A DNA stretch of 64,000 nucleotides from Oxalobacteraceae bacterium OTU3CAMAD1. Its GTDB lineage: Bacteria > Pseudomonadota > Gammaproteobacteria > Burkholderiales > Burkholderiaceae_D. Position numbers and translations under genes: made by a program. The notes under the pieces were generated by a model that saw nothing but the letters and a program-made list of their open reading frames with translations, made no database searches and had not been told where the DNA came from. The stretch spans positions 2,480,001-2,544,000 of the forward strand of contig CP099650.1 in NCBI GenBank assembly GCA_024123915.1. Direction: 5' to 3'. Position 1 is the stretch's first letter. Every line of letters starts with the position of its first letter. This document shows positions 1 through 9,644 of this stretch, piece after piece.

Positions 1-38
1 GCGCCAATTTCGGCAAGATCGTGGAGATCACTTCCTGA
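1..38 (+). CDS. 3' end of upstream gene (possibly rlmN)
   Basis: The frame beginning at base 3 reads ANFGKIVEITS and stops with TGA at 36-38, overlapping the ATG of the next gene (ATGA). Only 11 residues are visible, so the product cannot be read from sequence. In Burkholderiales the gene before pilW/pilF is usually the 23S rRNA methyltransferase rlmN, so that is the best guess from gene order alone. Confidence 0.4.
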   Translation, partial: ANFGKIVEITS

Positions 39-865
39 TGACGCTCCTGGCGCAGCGTAGCCGGCGGCTCGTCGCGCTCGGGTTGATTCCGGCGCTGGCG
101 GGGACGTTGGCCGGTTGCGCCTCGGGGCCGGAACGCGGCAACAGCGGCCAGGCCGAGCTGACCACCGCGTCCGACCAGACCGGCGTCCAGCGCAAGGTCG
201 AGATCCGCATGCAGCTGGCGGTCGGCTATTACGAGCAGGGCCAGTACACGTTCGCGCTTGACGAGGTCAAGATGGCGCTGGTGGCCGATCCGCAGTACGC
301 CGACGGCTACGGCATGCGCGGCCTGATTTATCAGGCCATGGGGGAGAACGGCCTGGCCGAGGATAACTTTGTCCGCGCGCGCAAACTCGCGCCGGGCAAT
401 CCGGATCTGGCCAACAATTATGGTTCTTTCCTGTGCCAGAACGGCCGGGTGGCGGAGGCGATGCCGCTGTTTGACACCGCGCTGGGCAACCGCATCTATC
501 GTTCGCCGGCGTCGGCCGCGAACAACGCCGGGTCCTGCGCGCTGAAGACCAAGGATTACGCCAGCGCGGAGCGTTATCTGCTGCAAGCCTTGCAGTTGAC
601 GCCCGACCTGCCGGCCACCAACGCCAATCTGGCGCGGGTATATTTTGAAAAGCGCGATTATGTGCGCGCCAATTTCTTCATAACCCGTCTGAACAAGGTG
701 GCAAAGATGGAGAGCCTGACGGCCGATGTGCTGTGGCTCGGGATTAAGGTGCAGCATAAGGTGGGCGATAAGGGGGCTGAAGCTGCTTGGGCGACGCAAT
801 TGCGCCGCCACCACCCCGGCTCGACCGAATATGCTGCTTATCAACGTGGGGCGTTTGATGAGTGA
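38..865 (+). CDS. pilW: Type IV pilus biogenesis/stability lipoprotein PilW (PilF)
   Basis: This is a 275-aa outer-membrane lipoprotein. The N-terminus has basic residues, a hydrophobic stretch and a lipobox ending LAGC at about residues 24-27. The rest is tetratricopeptide repeats (for example VGYYEQGQYTFALDEVKMAL and the following DPQYADGYGMRGLIYQ segment), as in PilF/PilW pilotins, which help secretin (PilQ) assembly and pilus stability. The length fits the family (about 250-280 aa). The start ATG overlaps the stop of the upstream gene, and its own stop overlaps rodZ, so translation is probably coupled. Its position ahead of rodZ-ispG-hisS matches the conserved beta-proteobacterial order. 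Confidence 0.9.
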   Translation: MTLLAQRSRRLVALGLIPALAGTLAGCASGPERGNSGQAELTTASDQTGVQRKVEIRMQLAVGYYEQGQYTFALDEVKMALVADPQYADGYGMRGLIYQAMGENGLAEDNFVRARKLAPGNPDLANNYGSFLCQNGRVAEAMPLFDTALGNRIYRSPASAANNAGSCALKTKDYASAERYLLQALQLTPDLPATNANLARVYFEKRDYVRANFFITRLNKVAKMESLTADVLWLGIKVQHKVGDKGAEAAWATQLRRHHPGSTEYAAYQRGAFDE

Positions 866-1886
866 GACAGGGATACCAATGAATTCAGAGTGGGCAGAAC
901 CGCCGAAAAAAGACCAGGGCAGCACCAGCCTGGCCACGCCCGGAGCACAACTGGCCGCCCAGCGCGAAGCGATGGGCATGTCGGTGGAACAGATCGCCGA
1001 CCAGCTCAAGCTGGCGCCGCGCCAGGTCGTCGCGCTGGAAGCGGGCGATTACGCCTCCTTGCCAAATATGGCGGTGGTGCGTGGTTTCGTCCGCGCCTAC
1101 GCCAAGGTGGTCAAGCTGGACCCGACGCCGCTGGTGGCGATGATCGCGGTGATCTCCCCGACCAGTCCCGAGGCCGCGCCACCGCGCACGCAACGGGCCG
1201 CCGAGTTTTCGGAGTCGCGCTTCCCGCTGATGACCGACCGTTCGTCCGGCCGTGGCGGCTGGATGGTGGGCGCCGTCGTGGTGGCCGCCGCGTTGATCGG
1301 CGGCGGCGTGTACGCCTACCAGAGCGGTTTGATTTCGACCTCGATGTTCGAGCGCGCCAGCGGTGACCCCGCCGCCAGCGCCGTGACCGAGCTGCCCAAG
1401 CCGATCGATTCGACCATGCCGCTGGAGACGACCCTGGTCAAGCCGGGCCAGGAAACGACGACGCTGCAGTCGCCGAATGTGCCGCTGATTTCGGTGCCGC
1501 CGCCAGGCGCGTCGACCAATCCTGCCGACGCTGCGAGCGCGCCGGCAGGCGCCCCCGCACCAGCCGCCGCGACGACGACCACCGCGCCAGCGACCGGCGC
1601 GCCGGCCGCGCAGGTGCTGCCGCCCGCCGCCTCTCCGGCAGCGGCGACCGGCACGCAGCTGGTGCTGGAAGTGACGGCCGATTCGTGGGTGGAGATTCGC
1701 CGTCCCGGCACCAAGCCGCTGATTTCGCGCCTGGTCAAGGCGGGCAGCACCGAGACCTTCGATATCAAGGATCCGGCGCTGCTGATCGTCGGTAAACCTG
1801 ACGGGGTGAAGGCTACTTTGGGCGGCGCGCCACTGGCGCTGCCACCGGTCGCCGGGGGCACGATCTCCCGCGTGAATATCAAGTAA
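858..1886 (+). CDS. rodZ: RodZ-like helix-turn-helix membrane protein
   Basis: A bitopic protein of about 342 aa. A cytoplasmic N-terminal HTH (QLAAQREAMGMSVEQIADQL..., about residues 35-95) is followed by one transmembrane helix (about 134-155), a long Ala/Pro/Thr-rich periplasmic linker and a C-terminal DUF4115 beta-domain from about residue 265. RodZ links MreB filaments to the elongasome and sets rod shape. ATG 858 overlaps the pilW stop. ATG 879 (MNSEW) is an alternative; both have only weak Shine-Dalgarno matches. The linker is long but low complexity is common there. ispG follows after a 54-bp gap. Confidence 0.85.
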   Translation: MSETGIPMNSEWAEPPKKDQGSTSLATPGAQLAAQREAMGMSVEQIADQLKLAPRQVVALEAGDYASLPNMAVVRGFVRAYAKVVKLDPTPLVAMIAVISPTSPEAAPPRTQRAAEFSESRFPLMTDRSSGRGGWMVGAVVVAAALIGGGVYAYQSGLISTSMFERASGDPAASAVTELPKPIDSTMPLETTLVKPGQETTTLQSPNVPLISVPPPGASTNPADAASAPAGAPAPAAATTTTAPATGAPAAQVLPPAASPAAATGTQLVLEVTADSWVEIRRPGTKPLISRLVKAGSTETFDIKDPALLIVGKPDGVKATLGGAPLALPPVAGGTISRVNIK

Positions 1887-1940
1887 GCGTATTAAGTAAA
1901 TAATTAAACAAGTTAAACCAGTCAGCACGAGCAAACAGCC

Positions 1941-3212
1941 ATGTCATCTACGCAAACAGCTATTCCTTCGGGACCGTCGAATCGCCGCGCCAGCCGCAGC
2001 GTGCTGGTCGCGCACGGCCAGCGCAAGATCTGGGTCGGCGGCGACGCGCCCGTGGTGGTGCAGTCGATGACCAACACCGACACCGCCAACGCGATCGAGA
2101 CGGCGATCCAGATCCGCGACCTGGCGCGCGCCGGCTCGGAGCTGGTGCGCCTGACGGTGGACCGTCCGGAGGCCGCCGAGGCGGTGCCGTACATCCGCGA
2201 ACAGCTGGACAAGATGGACGTCGACGTGCCGCTGGTGGGCGATTTCCACTACAACGGCCATACGCTGCTGAACGATTATCCCGAGTGCGCCAAGGCGCTG
2301 TCGAAGTACCGCATCAACCCGGGCAACGTGGGCAAGGGCGCCAAGCGCGATACGCAGTTCGCGCAGATGATCGAAGTGGCCGCGCGCTACGACAAGCCGG
2401 TGCGCATCGGCGTCAACTGGGGCAGCCTGGATCAGGCGCTGCTGGCGCGCATCATGGACGAAAACGCCGGCCGCGCCGAGCCGTGGAGCGCGCAGGCGGT
2501 GATGTACGAGGCGCTGATCACCTCCGCCATCGAGAACGCCGTGCGCGCCGAGGAACTGGGCCTGGGCCGCGACAAGATCATCCTGTCGTGTAAAGTCTCG
2601 GGCGTGCAGGATTTGATCGCCGTCTACCGCGAGCTGGCCAAGCGCTGCGACTATCCGCTGCACCTGGGCCTGACCGAGGCCGGCATGGGCAGCAAGGGCA
2701 TCGTCGCCTCGACGGCGGCGCTGTCGGTGCTGCTGCAAGAGGGCATCGGCGACACCATCCGCATCTCGCTGACGCCGGAGCCGGGCGGCGACCGCACCAA
2801 GGAAGTGGTGGTCGGCCAGGAGATTTTGCAGACGATGGGCCTGCGCAAATTCACGCCGATGGTGATCGCGTGCCCGGGTTGCGGCCGCACCACCTCGACC
2901 ACGTTCCAGGAATTGGCCGACAACATCCAGACCTATCTGCGCGACTCGATGCCGGAGTGGAAAAAGACTTATCCGGGCGTGGAGGCGATGAACGTGGCCG
3001 TCATGGGCTGCATCGTCAACGGCCCTGGCGAATCGAAACACGCCAACATCGGCATCAGTTTGCCGGGCACCGGCGAATCGCCGGCCGCGCCGGTGTTTGT
3101 CGACGGCGCCAAGTTCGCGACCCTGCGCGGTGAGCGCATCGTCGAGGAATTCCAGGAAATCGTACTGAATTACGTGAAGAATAACTACGGCAAGCAGCCG
3201 GCCGCAGTGTAA
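1941..3212 (+). CDS. ispG: 4-hydroxy-3-methylbut-2-enyl-diphosphate synthase (flavodoxin/ferredoxin)
   Basis: A 423-aa enzyme of the MEP isoprenoid pathway that converts methylerythritol cyclodiphosphate to HMBPP. The 4Fe-4S ligands are visible as Cys311 and Cys314 in ACPGCGRT and Cys357 in [10 protein letters not shown], with Glu364 completing the set. The N-terminal TIM-barrel segment has the family signatures [12 protein letters not shown] and [10 protein letters not shown]. The length agrees with beta-proteobacterial IspG. It lies between rodZ and hisS, the standard order in this group. Confidence 0.97.
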   Translation: MSSTQTAIPSGPSNRRASRSVLVAHGQRKIWVGGDAPVVVQSMTNTDTANAIETAIQIRDLARAGSELVRLTVDRPEAAEAVPYIREQLDKMDVDVPLVGDFHYNGHTLLNDYPECAKALSKYRINPGNVGKGAKRDTQFAQMIEVAARYDKPVRIGVNWGSLDQALLARIMDENAGRAEPWSAQAVMYEALITSAIENAVRAEELGLGRDKIILSCKVSGVQDLIAVYRELAKRCDYPLHLGLTEAGMGSKGIVASTAALSVLLQEGIGDTIRISLTPEPGGDRTKEVVVGQEILQTMGLRKFTPMVIACPGCGRTTSTTFQELADNIQTYLRDSMPEWKKTYPGVEAMNVAVMGCIVNGPGESKHANIGISLPGTGESPAAPVFVDGAKFATLRGERIVEEFQEIVLNYVKNNYGKQPAAV

Positions 3213-3235
3213 ATCAAAGCATAAGAAGAGTTGAA

Positions 3236-4588
3236 ATGTCCGAAAACAAAAAAGCCGAAAAAATCACCGCTGTAAAAGGCATGAACGATATCCTGCCGAC
3301 CGATTCGCATCTGTGGCAGCTGTTTGAAAACACCGCGCAATCGGTCGTGCAAAGCTACGGCTTCCAGCAGATCCGCACGCCGATCGTCGAAGACACCGCG
3401 CTGTTCAAGCGCGCCATCGGCGCCGTGACCGATATCGTCGAAAAAGAAATGTACTCGTTCACCGATTCGATGAACGGCGACGAGCTGACCCTGCGTCCCG
3501 AAGGCACGGCTGGCGCGGTGCGCGCGGTGATCGAACATAACCTGGTCTACGAAGGCCCCAAGCGCCTGTGGTACACCGGCCCGATGTTCCGCCACGAGCG
3601 TCCGCAGCGCGGCCGCTATCGCCAGTTCTACCAGTTCGGCTGCGAGGCCGTCGGCTTCAACGGCCCGGACGTGGACGCGGAACTGATCATGATGTGCCGC
3701 CGCCTGTGGGATGACCTGGGCCTGGAAAACATCCGCCTCGAACTGAACTCGATCGGCGACGCCGAAGAGCGCGCGCGCCACCGCGTCGACCTGATCGCGT
3801 ACCTGGAAAAGCACGAGGACATCCTCGACGCCGAAGCCAAGCGCCGCCTGCACAGCAACCCGCTGCGCATCCTGGACACCAAGAATCCGGCGATGCAGGA
3901 GATGGTCAACGGCGCGCCCAAGCTGATGGAATACCTGGGCGAGGAATCGCTGGCCCACTTCAACGGCGTGCGCAAGATCCTCGACCATAACAACATCCCG
4001 TACGTGATCAACAACCGCCTGGTGCGCGGCCTCGATTACTACAACCGCACCGTGTTCGAATGGGTCACCGACGCACTGGGCTCGCAGGGCACCGTGTGCG
4101 CCGGCGGCCGTTACGATCCGCTGATCGCGTCGTTCGGCGGCAAGCCGACACCCGCCGTCGGTTTCGCCATGGGCATCGAGCGCCTGCTGGAACTGATGAA
4201 GGAAGCCGGCGAGCCGGAACAGCCTAACCAGTGCGACGTCTATTTGGTGCACCAGGGCGAGGCCGCGCAGCTGCAAGCCTTCGTGCTGGGCGAGCGTATC
4301 CGCGACGCCGGCCTGGATGTGGTCATGCACGCCTCGACCGCCAACGGTCCCGGCAGTTTCAAGACGCAGATGAAGAAGGCCGACGGCAGCGGCGCCTCGT
4401 TCGCCGTCATCATCGGCGAGGACGAAGTGGCCAACCACACCGCCACCGTCAAGGCGATGCGCGCGGAGGAGGGCGACATGCAGCAATCGACGGTGCCGTT
4501 CGACGACGTCGTCGACTTCCTGGTCGACCAGATCACCGGCAGCGGCGATCACCATCATCACGTGCACGACGAGCATTGCAATCACTAA
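3236..4588 (+). CDS. hisS: Histidyl-tRNA synthetase
   Basis: A 450-aa class II aminoacyl-tRNA synthetase. Motif 2 ([19 protein letters not shown]), the histidine-specific [14 protein letters not shown] segment and motif 3 (GFAMGIERL) are present, followed by the anticodon-binding domain (VYLVHQGE...). The C-terminus ends in an unusual His-rich tail, [13 protein letters not shown], not needed for the family fold. The start is 23 bp after ispG with an AAGAG Shine-Dalgarno sequence. Confidence 0.97.
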   Translation: MSENKKAEKITAVKGMNDILPTDSHLWQLFENTAQSVVQSYGFQQIRTPIVEDTALFKRAIGAVTDIVEKEMYSFTDSMNGDELTLRPEGTAGAVRAVIEHNLVYEGPKRLWYTGPMFRHERPQRGRYRQFYQFGCEAVGFNGPDVDAELIMMCRRLWDDLGLENIRLELNSIGDAEERARHRVDLIAYLEKHEDILDAEAKRRLHSNPLRILDTKNPAMQEMVNGAPKLMEYLGEESLAHFNGVRKILDHNNIPYVINNRLVRGLDYYNRTVFEWVTDALGSQGTVCAGGRYDPLIASFGGKPTPAVGFAMGIERLLELMKEAGEPEQPNQCDVYLVHQGEAAQLQAFVLGERIRDAGLDVVMHASTANGPGSFKTQMKKADGSGASFAVIIGEDEVANHTATVKAMRAEEGDMQQSTVPFDDVVDFLVDQITGSGDHHHHVHDEHCNH

Positions 4589-4640
4589 GTGCTTGCACCT
4601 TTAAACCGACTTTATTCAACCCTCTAGCAGACGAACTGAC

Positions 4641-5306
4641 ATGGCATACGATCTCGAAGAACAAGAACAACTCGCTACCCTTAAAGCCTGGTGGGAAAAA
4701 TACGGCAACCTGACGTCGTGGGTGCTGATCGCCTGCCTGGCCGCCTATTCCGGCTGGGCGGGTTGGAACTACTACCAGCGCAACCAATCGACGCAGGCCT
4801 CGGCGCTGTACGAGGAACTGCAAACGGCCGTGCAAGCCAAGGACAACGCCAAGGTGTTGCGCGCCGCTGGCGACATGGAATCGAAATTCGGGAGCACCAC
4901 GTACGCGCCGATGGCCGCGCTGGTGGCCGCCAAGAGCAGCTTCGACGCCAACGACGTCAAGTCGGCCAAGGCACAGCTGCAGTGGGCGATCGACCATGGC
5001 GGCGCCGAGTTCAAGGCCATCGCCAAGGTGCGCCTGGCCGGCATCCTGCTGGACGAAAAAGCCTATGACGAGGCGCTGAAGGCGCTGTCGGGCGACGTGC
5101 CCGCGCAATTCGCCGGCGCCGTCGCCGACCGCAAGGGCGACATCCTGGCCGCGCAGAACAAGATCGCAGAAGCCCGTGCCGCCTACCAGGCAGCGCTGGA
5201 CGCGACCGACAAGAAGAACCCGGGCCGCCAGCTGATCCAGCTGAAGTTCGAAGCCATCGGCGGCACCGTGCCGGCCGAAGCCAAAGACGCCAAAAGCCCC
5301 GCCTAA
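4641..5306 (+). CDS. yfgM: YfgM-like tetratricopeptide membrane protein
   Basis: A 221-aa protein with a cytoplasmic N-terminus (AYDLEEQEQLATLKAWWEKYGN, the family signature), one transmembrane helix at about residues 24-44 and a periplasmic TPR domain. In E. coli, YfgM sits at the SecYEG translocon with PpiD and is a periplasmic chaperone-like factor. Its position directly before bamB and after hisS is the conserved one. Confidence 0.9.
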   Translation: MAYDLEEQEQLATLKAWWEKYGNLTSWVLIACLAAYSGWAGWNYYQRNQSTQASALYEELQTAVQAKDNAKVLRAAGDMESKFGSTTYAPMAALVAAKSSFDANDVKSAKAQLQWAIDHGGAEFKAIAKVRLAGILLDEKAYDEALKALSGDVPAQFAGAVADRKGDILAAQNKIAEARAAYQAALDATDKKNPGRQLIQLKFEAIGGTVPAEAKDAKSPA

Positions 5307-5367
5307 ATAACGTCATGCCGCAAGGGCGCCACGGCGCCCGCTCAGCTCTCCAGATCAAGGTTAAAAA

Positions 5368-6504
5368 ATGCGTATTACCGAAAAAGTTATTGCTGCAAGT
5401 GTGTTCGCGATGTTGGCCGGTTGTTCCTTGTTTGGCTCGAAAGATACCAAGAACCAGCCGGCGCCGCTGGTGGAGCTCAAGGGCGGCATGGTGCCCAAGA
5501 CCGTTTGGAAGTACTCGATGAACAAGGCCGGCACCGCCGTCTTCACGCCGGCAGTCGTCGGCGAGAGCGTCTACGTGGCAGACGGAGATGGCGTGCTGGC
5601 GCGCCTGAACGCGGCCACCGGCAAGGAAGCCTGGCGCATCAAGACCGGCGTCGACCTGACCGCCGGCGTGGGCAGCGACGGTGAAACCATCGTCGTCGGC
5701 GGCAAAAAAGGCGTGATCCTGGCCTATGACGCCAACGGCAAGGAACTGTGGAAGGGCCAGGCCACCAGCGAAGTGCTGTCCTCCCCGGTGGTGGGCGGCG
5801 GCGTGGTGGTGGTGCGCAGCGTCGATAACCTGATTACCGCGTACGACGCCAAGACCGGCGTCAAAAAATGGAGCGTGGCGCGCACCACGCCGGCCCTGAC
5901 CCTGCGCAACGCGCCGGGGATGGTGATCAGCGGTCCTAACGTGTATGTCGCCCAGCCGGGCGGCAAGCTGCTGGTGCTGGCCCTGGCCGGCGGCCTGCAG
6001 CGCTTCGAACTGGTGGTGGGCGAGCCGCGCGGCGCGACCGAACTGGAACGCGTGACCGACATCGCCGGCACCCCGGTGATCTTCGAAAAAGATGTATGCG
6101 CCGTGTCGTACCAGGGCCGCGTGGCCTGCTTCGACGCCACCAACGGCGCGCCGCACTGGAGCAAGCCGACTTCGTCCGACGTGGGCGTGGCGGTGGACCA
6201 GCGTTTTGTATTCGTCTCCGACGACAAAGGCGAAGTTGCAGCCTATAGCCGCGAAAGCGGCGGCAACGCCTGGAAGAACGACAAGCTGTCGTATCGCCGC
6301 CTGTCGACCCCCGTGTCGTTCGGCCGCGCTGTGGCCGTCGGCGACTACCAGGGTTACGTCCACTTCCTGTCGCGGGAAGATGGTTCGTACATAGGTCGTG
6401 CCGCGACCGACGGAAGCCCGATCCAATCGGACCCCGTCATCGCCGGCTCGAATTTGATTTTTCAAACCCAATCAGGGACAGTGACCGCTCTCGCGGTCGA
6501 GTAA
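5368..6504 (+). CDS. bamB: Outer-membrane assembly lipoprotein BamB
   Basis: A 378-aa lipoprotein with lipobox MLAGC (Cys19) and an eight-bladed beta-propeller made of PQQ-like repeats ([53 protein letters not shown]). It is a scaffold of the BAM complex that inserts beta-barrel proteins in the outer membrane. The length is typical. The stop is 4 bp before the der start, so the two are probably co-transcribed. Confidence 0.96.
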   Translation: MRITEKVIAASVFAMLAGCSLFGSKDTKNQPAPLVELKGGMVPKTVWKYSMNKAGTAVFTPAVVGESVYVADGDGVLARLNAATGKEAWRIKTGVDLTAGVGSDGETIVVGGKKGVILAYDANGKELWKGQATSEVLSSPVVGGGVVVVRSVDNLITAYDAKTGVKKWSVARTTPALTLRNAPGMVISGPNVYVAQPGGKLLVLALAGGLQRFELVVGEPRGATELERVTDIAGTPVIFEKDVCAVSYQGRVACFDATNGAPHWSKPTSSDVGVAVDQRFVFVSDDKGEVAAYSRESGGNAWKNDKLSYRRLSTPVSFGRAVAVGDYQGYVHFLSREDGSYIGRAATDGSPIQSDPVIAGSNLIFQTQSGTVTALAVE

Positions 6505-6508
6505 TACA

Positions 6509-7855
6509 ATGAAGCCGGTAATCGCACTAGTGGGTCGACCCAATGTAGGGAAATCGACCTTGTTTAATCGTCTGACCCGCTCGCGCGATGCGCTGGTGGC
6601 GGACTTGCCTGGGTTGACGCGAGATCGTCACTATGGCGAGGGCCGCGTCGGCGAACGTCCCTTCCTCGTCATCGACACGGGCGGCTTCGAGCCGGTCGCC
6701 AAGGAAGGCATCATGCATCAGATGGCCAAGCAGACCAAGCAGGCCGTGGCCGAAGCCGACATCGTCGTCTTCCTGGTCGACGGCCGCCAGGGTCTGACGC
6801 CGCATGACAAAACCATCACCGACTTCCTGCGTAAAAGCGGCCGTCCGGTCATGCTCGTCGTGAACAAGTCCGAGGGCATGCGCTACACCGCCGTCGTCGC
6901 CGACTTCTACGAGCTGGGACTGGGCGAGCCGTACTCGATCTCGTCGGCCCACGGCGACGGCGTCGCCGATCTGGTGGAGGAGGCGCTGAACCTGGCCTTC
7001 GCCCAGCGTCCGGAAGACCCGGAGGAGCTCGACAAGGCCGACCACGGCATCAAGATCGCGCTGGTGGGCCGCCCGAACGTGGGCAAGTCGACCCTGATCA
7101 ACACCCTGGTCGGCGAAGAGCGCGTCATCGCTTTCGACATGCCAGGCACCACCCGCGACTCGATCGAGATTCCGTTCGAGCGCGAAGGCAAGCAGTACAC
7201 CTTGATCGACACGGCCGGTATCCGCCGCCGCGGCAAGGTGTTCGAGGCGATCGAGAAGTTCTCGGTCGTTAAAACGCTGCAGTCGATCTCCGAGGCCAAC
7301 GTGGTCGTGCTGATGCTCGACGCCCAGCAGGACATCTCCGAGCAGGACGCCCACATCGCCGGCTTCGTGCTGGAGACGGGCCGCGCGCTGGTGATCGCCG
7401 TCAACAAGTGGGACGGCCTGCGCACCGACGAGCGCGACGAGATCAAGATCGACATCGACCGCAAGCTCGACTTCCTGTCGTTCGCAAAGATGCACTTCAT
7501 CTCGGCCTTGAAATCGCAGGGCATCGGTCCATTGATGAAGTCGGTCGACGCGGCCTACGCCGCCGCCACCGCCAACCTGTCGACGCCGAAGCTGACCCGC
7601 GCCCTGATCGAGGCGGTTGAAAAGCAGGAGCCGCGCCGCAAGGGTTCGATCCGTCCGAAGCTGCGCTACGCGCACCAGGGCGGCATGAATCCACCGGTGA
7701 TCGTTATTCACGGCAACGCCTTGGACGCCGTCGGCGAGCCTTACAAGCGTTATCTGGAAAAACATTTCCGCGACACGTTCCAGCTGGTCGGCACGCCGTT
7801 GCGCATCGAACTGCGCACCGGTAAAAACCCGTTCTCCAAGACGCCGGCGAAGTAA
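6509..7855 (+). CDS. der: Ribosome-assembly GTPase Der (EngA)
   Basis: A 448-aa protein with two tandem G domains, each opening with GRPNVGKST (about residues 8-16 and 187-195), with DTGGF and DTAGI G3 motifs, NKSE and NKWD G4 motifs, and a C-terminal KH-like domain ([12 protein letters not shown]). It acts in 50S subunit maturation. It closes the bamB-der pair. A palindromic repeat lies just downstream. Confidence 0.97.
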   Translation: MKPVIALVGRPNVGKSTLFNRLTRSRDALVADLPGLTRDRHYGEGRVGERPFLVIDTGGFEPVAKEGIMHQMAKQTKQAVAEADIVVFLVDGRQGLTPHDKTITDFLRKSGRPVMLVVNKSEGMRYTAVVADFYELGLGEPYSISSAHGDGVADLVEEALNLAFAQRPEDPEELDKADHGIKIALVGRPNVGKSTLINTLVGEERVIAFDMPGTTRDSIEIPFEREGKQYTLIDTAGIRRRGKVFEAIEKFSVVKTLQSISEANVVVLMLDAQQDISEQDAHIAGFVLETGRALVIAVNKWDGLRTDERDEIKIDIDRKLDFLSFAKMHFISALKSQGIGPLMKSVDAAYAAATANLSTPKLTRALIEAVEKQEPRRKGSIRPKLRYAHQGGMNPPVIVIHGNALDAVGEPYKRYLEKHFRDTFQLVGTPLRIELRTGKNPFSKTPAK

Positions 7856-7880
7856 AAAAACAAACCCTCACCGCCAGGCG

Positions 7881-7927
7881 GGGTCGTACCCCGTACGGGG
7901 TACGACCCCAGGTTGGCAGTGCGGGTT
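7881..7927. repeat. REP-like palindromic repeat, copy 1
   Basis: A perfect 28-bp palindrome at 7881-7908 (arms GGGTCGTACCCC and GGGGTACGACCC around GTAC) is followed by GGCAGTGCGGGTT at 7915-7927. The same arms and the same downstream 13-mer recur at 11910-11953, so this is a dispersed element and not a gene-specific terminator. No T-tract follows. The rest of the 280-bp der-hfq gap (7856-8135) holds no convincing gene. Confidence 0.8.
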
Positions 7928-8135
7928 GAATAAGAAAAAAATAAGAGAATTTTGGCTTTTTTGTACGGGACTCCCCTGCAAAAATTGTCAAAACAGGTTA
8001 CAGTGGCTCAGAAGCACCATTCCCGGCGTGGCGAGCGGTGTTTCAGCGGAAATCATTTGACTTTCGCTGGGCCACGTACTTGAAATTAAGCGTTTCGCCT
8101 CCAATTCCAACACAACAACATAAAATGGAGCTGTT

Positions 8136-8372
8136 ATGAGCAACAAAGGGCAACTGTTACAAGACCCATTCCTCAATGCCTTGCGCAAAGAGCATGTTCC
8201 TGTCTCGATCTATCTGGTCAACGGCATCAAGCTGCAGGGCCATATTGAATCGTTCGATCAGTACGTCGTACTGCTGCGCAATACCGTTACCCAGATGGTC
8301 TATAAACACGCCATCTCCACGGTAGTGCCGGCACGCGCCGTCAATCTCAACATTGAATCCGAAGCGGAATAA
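8136..8372 (+). CDS. hfq: RNA chaperone Hfq
   Basis: A 78-aa Sm-like protein with the canonical opening [16 protein letters not shown], the Sm1 segment [20 protein letters not shown] and the Sm2 YKHAIS motif. Hexameric Hfq pairs small RNAs with mRNAs. GGAG lies just before the ATG. hflX follows after about 40 bp, the usual hfq-hflX arrangement. Confidence 0.98.
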   Translation: MSNKGQLLQDPFLNALRKEHVPVSIYLVNGIKLQGHIESFDQYVVLLRNTVTQMVYKHAISTVVPARAVNLNIESEAE

Positions 8373-8414
8373 GCGCTTGCATCTCGGCTTCTTTCCAACT
8401 TGCCTGACCGTCTT

Positions 8415-9644
8415 ATGCGCGCAGCTCTAGTCGGTATCGATTTCGGTCAGGGCGACTTTGCCGCCAGCGTCGAGGAACTGCAACTGCTGGCCCGTTCAGC
8501 AGGCGCGGAGCCTGTCACGACGATCACGGCAAAGCGTTCTTCTCCTGACGCGGCGTATTTCGTCGGCAGCGGCAAGGCCGACGAGATCGGTCTTGCCGTG
8601 CTCGATCACGCCATCGAAATCGTCATCTTCAACCACGCGCTGTCGCCGGCCCAGCAACGCAACCTGGAAAAGCGCCTGCAGATCCGGGTGCTCGACCGTA
8701 CCAGCCTGATTCTCGACATTTTCGCCCAGCGCGCCGCCTCCCACGAGGGCAAGCTGCAGGTGGAACTGGCGCAGCTGCAGCATCTGGCCACGCGCCTGAT
8801 ACGCGGCTGGACCCACCTTGAACGGCAAAAGGGCGGTATCGGCTTGCGCGGTCCCGGTGAGACACAGCTTGAAACCGACCGCCGGTTGATCGGCGAGCGG
8901 GTCAAGGCCTTGCGCGCGCGCCTCGGCAAGCTGCGCAAGCAGCACGAGACGCAGCGCCGCTCGCGTGGGCGCAGCCAGACGTTTTCGGTGTCGCTGGTCG
9001 GCTATACCAATGCCGGCAAGTCGACGTTGTTCAACGCGGTGACCAAGGCCGGCGTCTACGTCGCCGACCAGTTGTTCGCCACGTTGGACACGACCTCGCG
9101 CCGCGTCTACATGGGGCAGGAAGTGGGCAACGTGGTGTTCTCGGACACGGTCGGTTTCGTGCGCGAGCTGCCGCACCAGCTGGTGGCGGCGTTCCGCGCC
9201 ACCCTGGAAGAGACCATCCACGCCGATTTGCTGCTGCACGTCGTCGACGCCTCGTCGCCGGTGCGCATGGAGCAGATCGAGCAGGTCAACCTGGTGCTCA
9301 AGGAGATCGGCGCCGATCATATTCCGCAGATTCTGGTGTGGAACAAGATCGATGCGGCCGGCCTGGAGCCGTCTGTGGAAAGGGATGAATATGCTAAAAT
9401 TTCCCGCGTTTTCCTCAGCGCGCGCACCGGCCAGGGCGTCGATCTGCTGCGCGAGGCGGTGGTCGAATGGGCCAAGGCGGCGCCCGGCGCCAGATTGAAC
9501 CAGGCCTACCCGACGGGCGAAACAGAAGAATTCGAAGAAGCGGATCAAGCGGACGACGAGGAGGCAGCCGATGGCGACGCCGACCCGGTCTCCGACTCGG
9601 AAGCAGATAGTAGTCCCACCCCTAATCACGTTGGATCACACTGA
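8415..9644 (+). CDS. hflX: Ribosome-associated GTPase HflX
   Basis: A roughly 409-aa Obg-like GTPase. The N-terminal HflX domain (VGIDFGQGDFAASVEEL, FVGSGKADEIG) leads to the glycine-rich GIGLRGPGETQLETDRR segment and the G domain with GYTNAGKSTLFN, DTVGF and NKID. HflX splits stalled or heat-damaged ribosomes. The first ATG is 8415. A TTG at 8400 would add five residues but has no better ribosome-binding site. The stop overlaps the hflK start (TGATG). Confidence 0.95.
   Translation: MRAALVGIDFGQGDFAASVEELQLLARSAGAEPVTTITAKRSSPDAAYFVGSGKADEIGLAVLDHAIEIVIFNHALSPAQQRNLEKRLQIRVLDRTSLILDIFAQRAASHEGKLQVELAQLQHLATRLIRGWTHLERQKGGIGLRGPGETQLETDRRLIGERVKALRARLGKLRKQHETQRRSRGRSQTFSVSLVGYTNAGKSTLFNAVTKAGVYVADQLFATLDTTSRRVYMGQEVGNVVFSDTVGFVRELPHQLVAAFRATLEETIHADLLLHVVDASSPVRMEQIEQVNLVLKEIGADHIPQILVWNKIDAAGLEPSVERDEYAKISRVFLSARTGQGVDLLREAVVEWAKAAPGARLNQAYPTGETEEFEEADQADDEEAADGDADPVSDSEADSSPTPNHVGSH

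Noticed and set aside
7856..8135. Specific sigma-70 promoter for hfq
   Set aside because: Isolated -35-like hexamers (TTGTCA, TTGACT) occur but none has a convincing -10 at the right distance.
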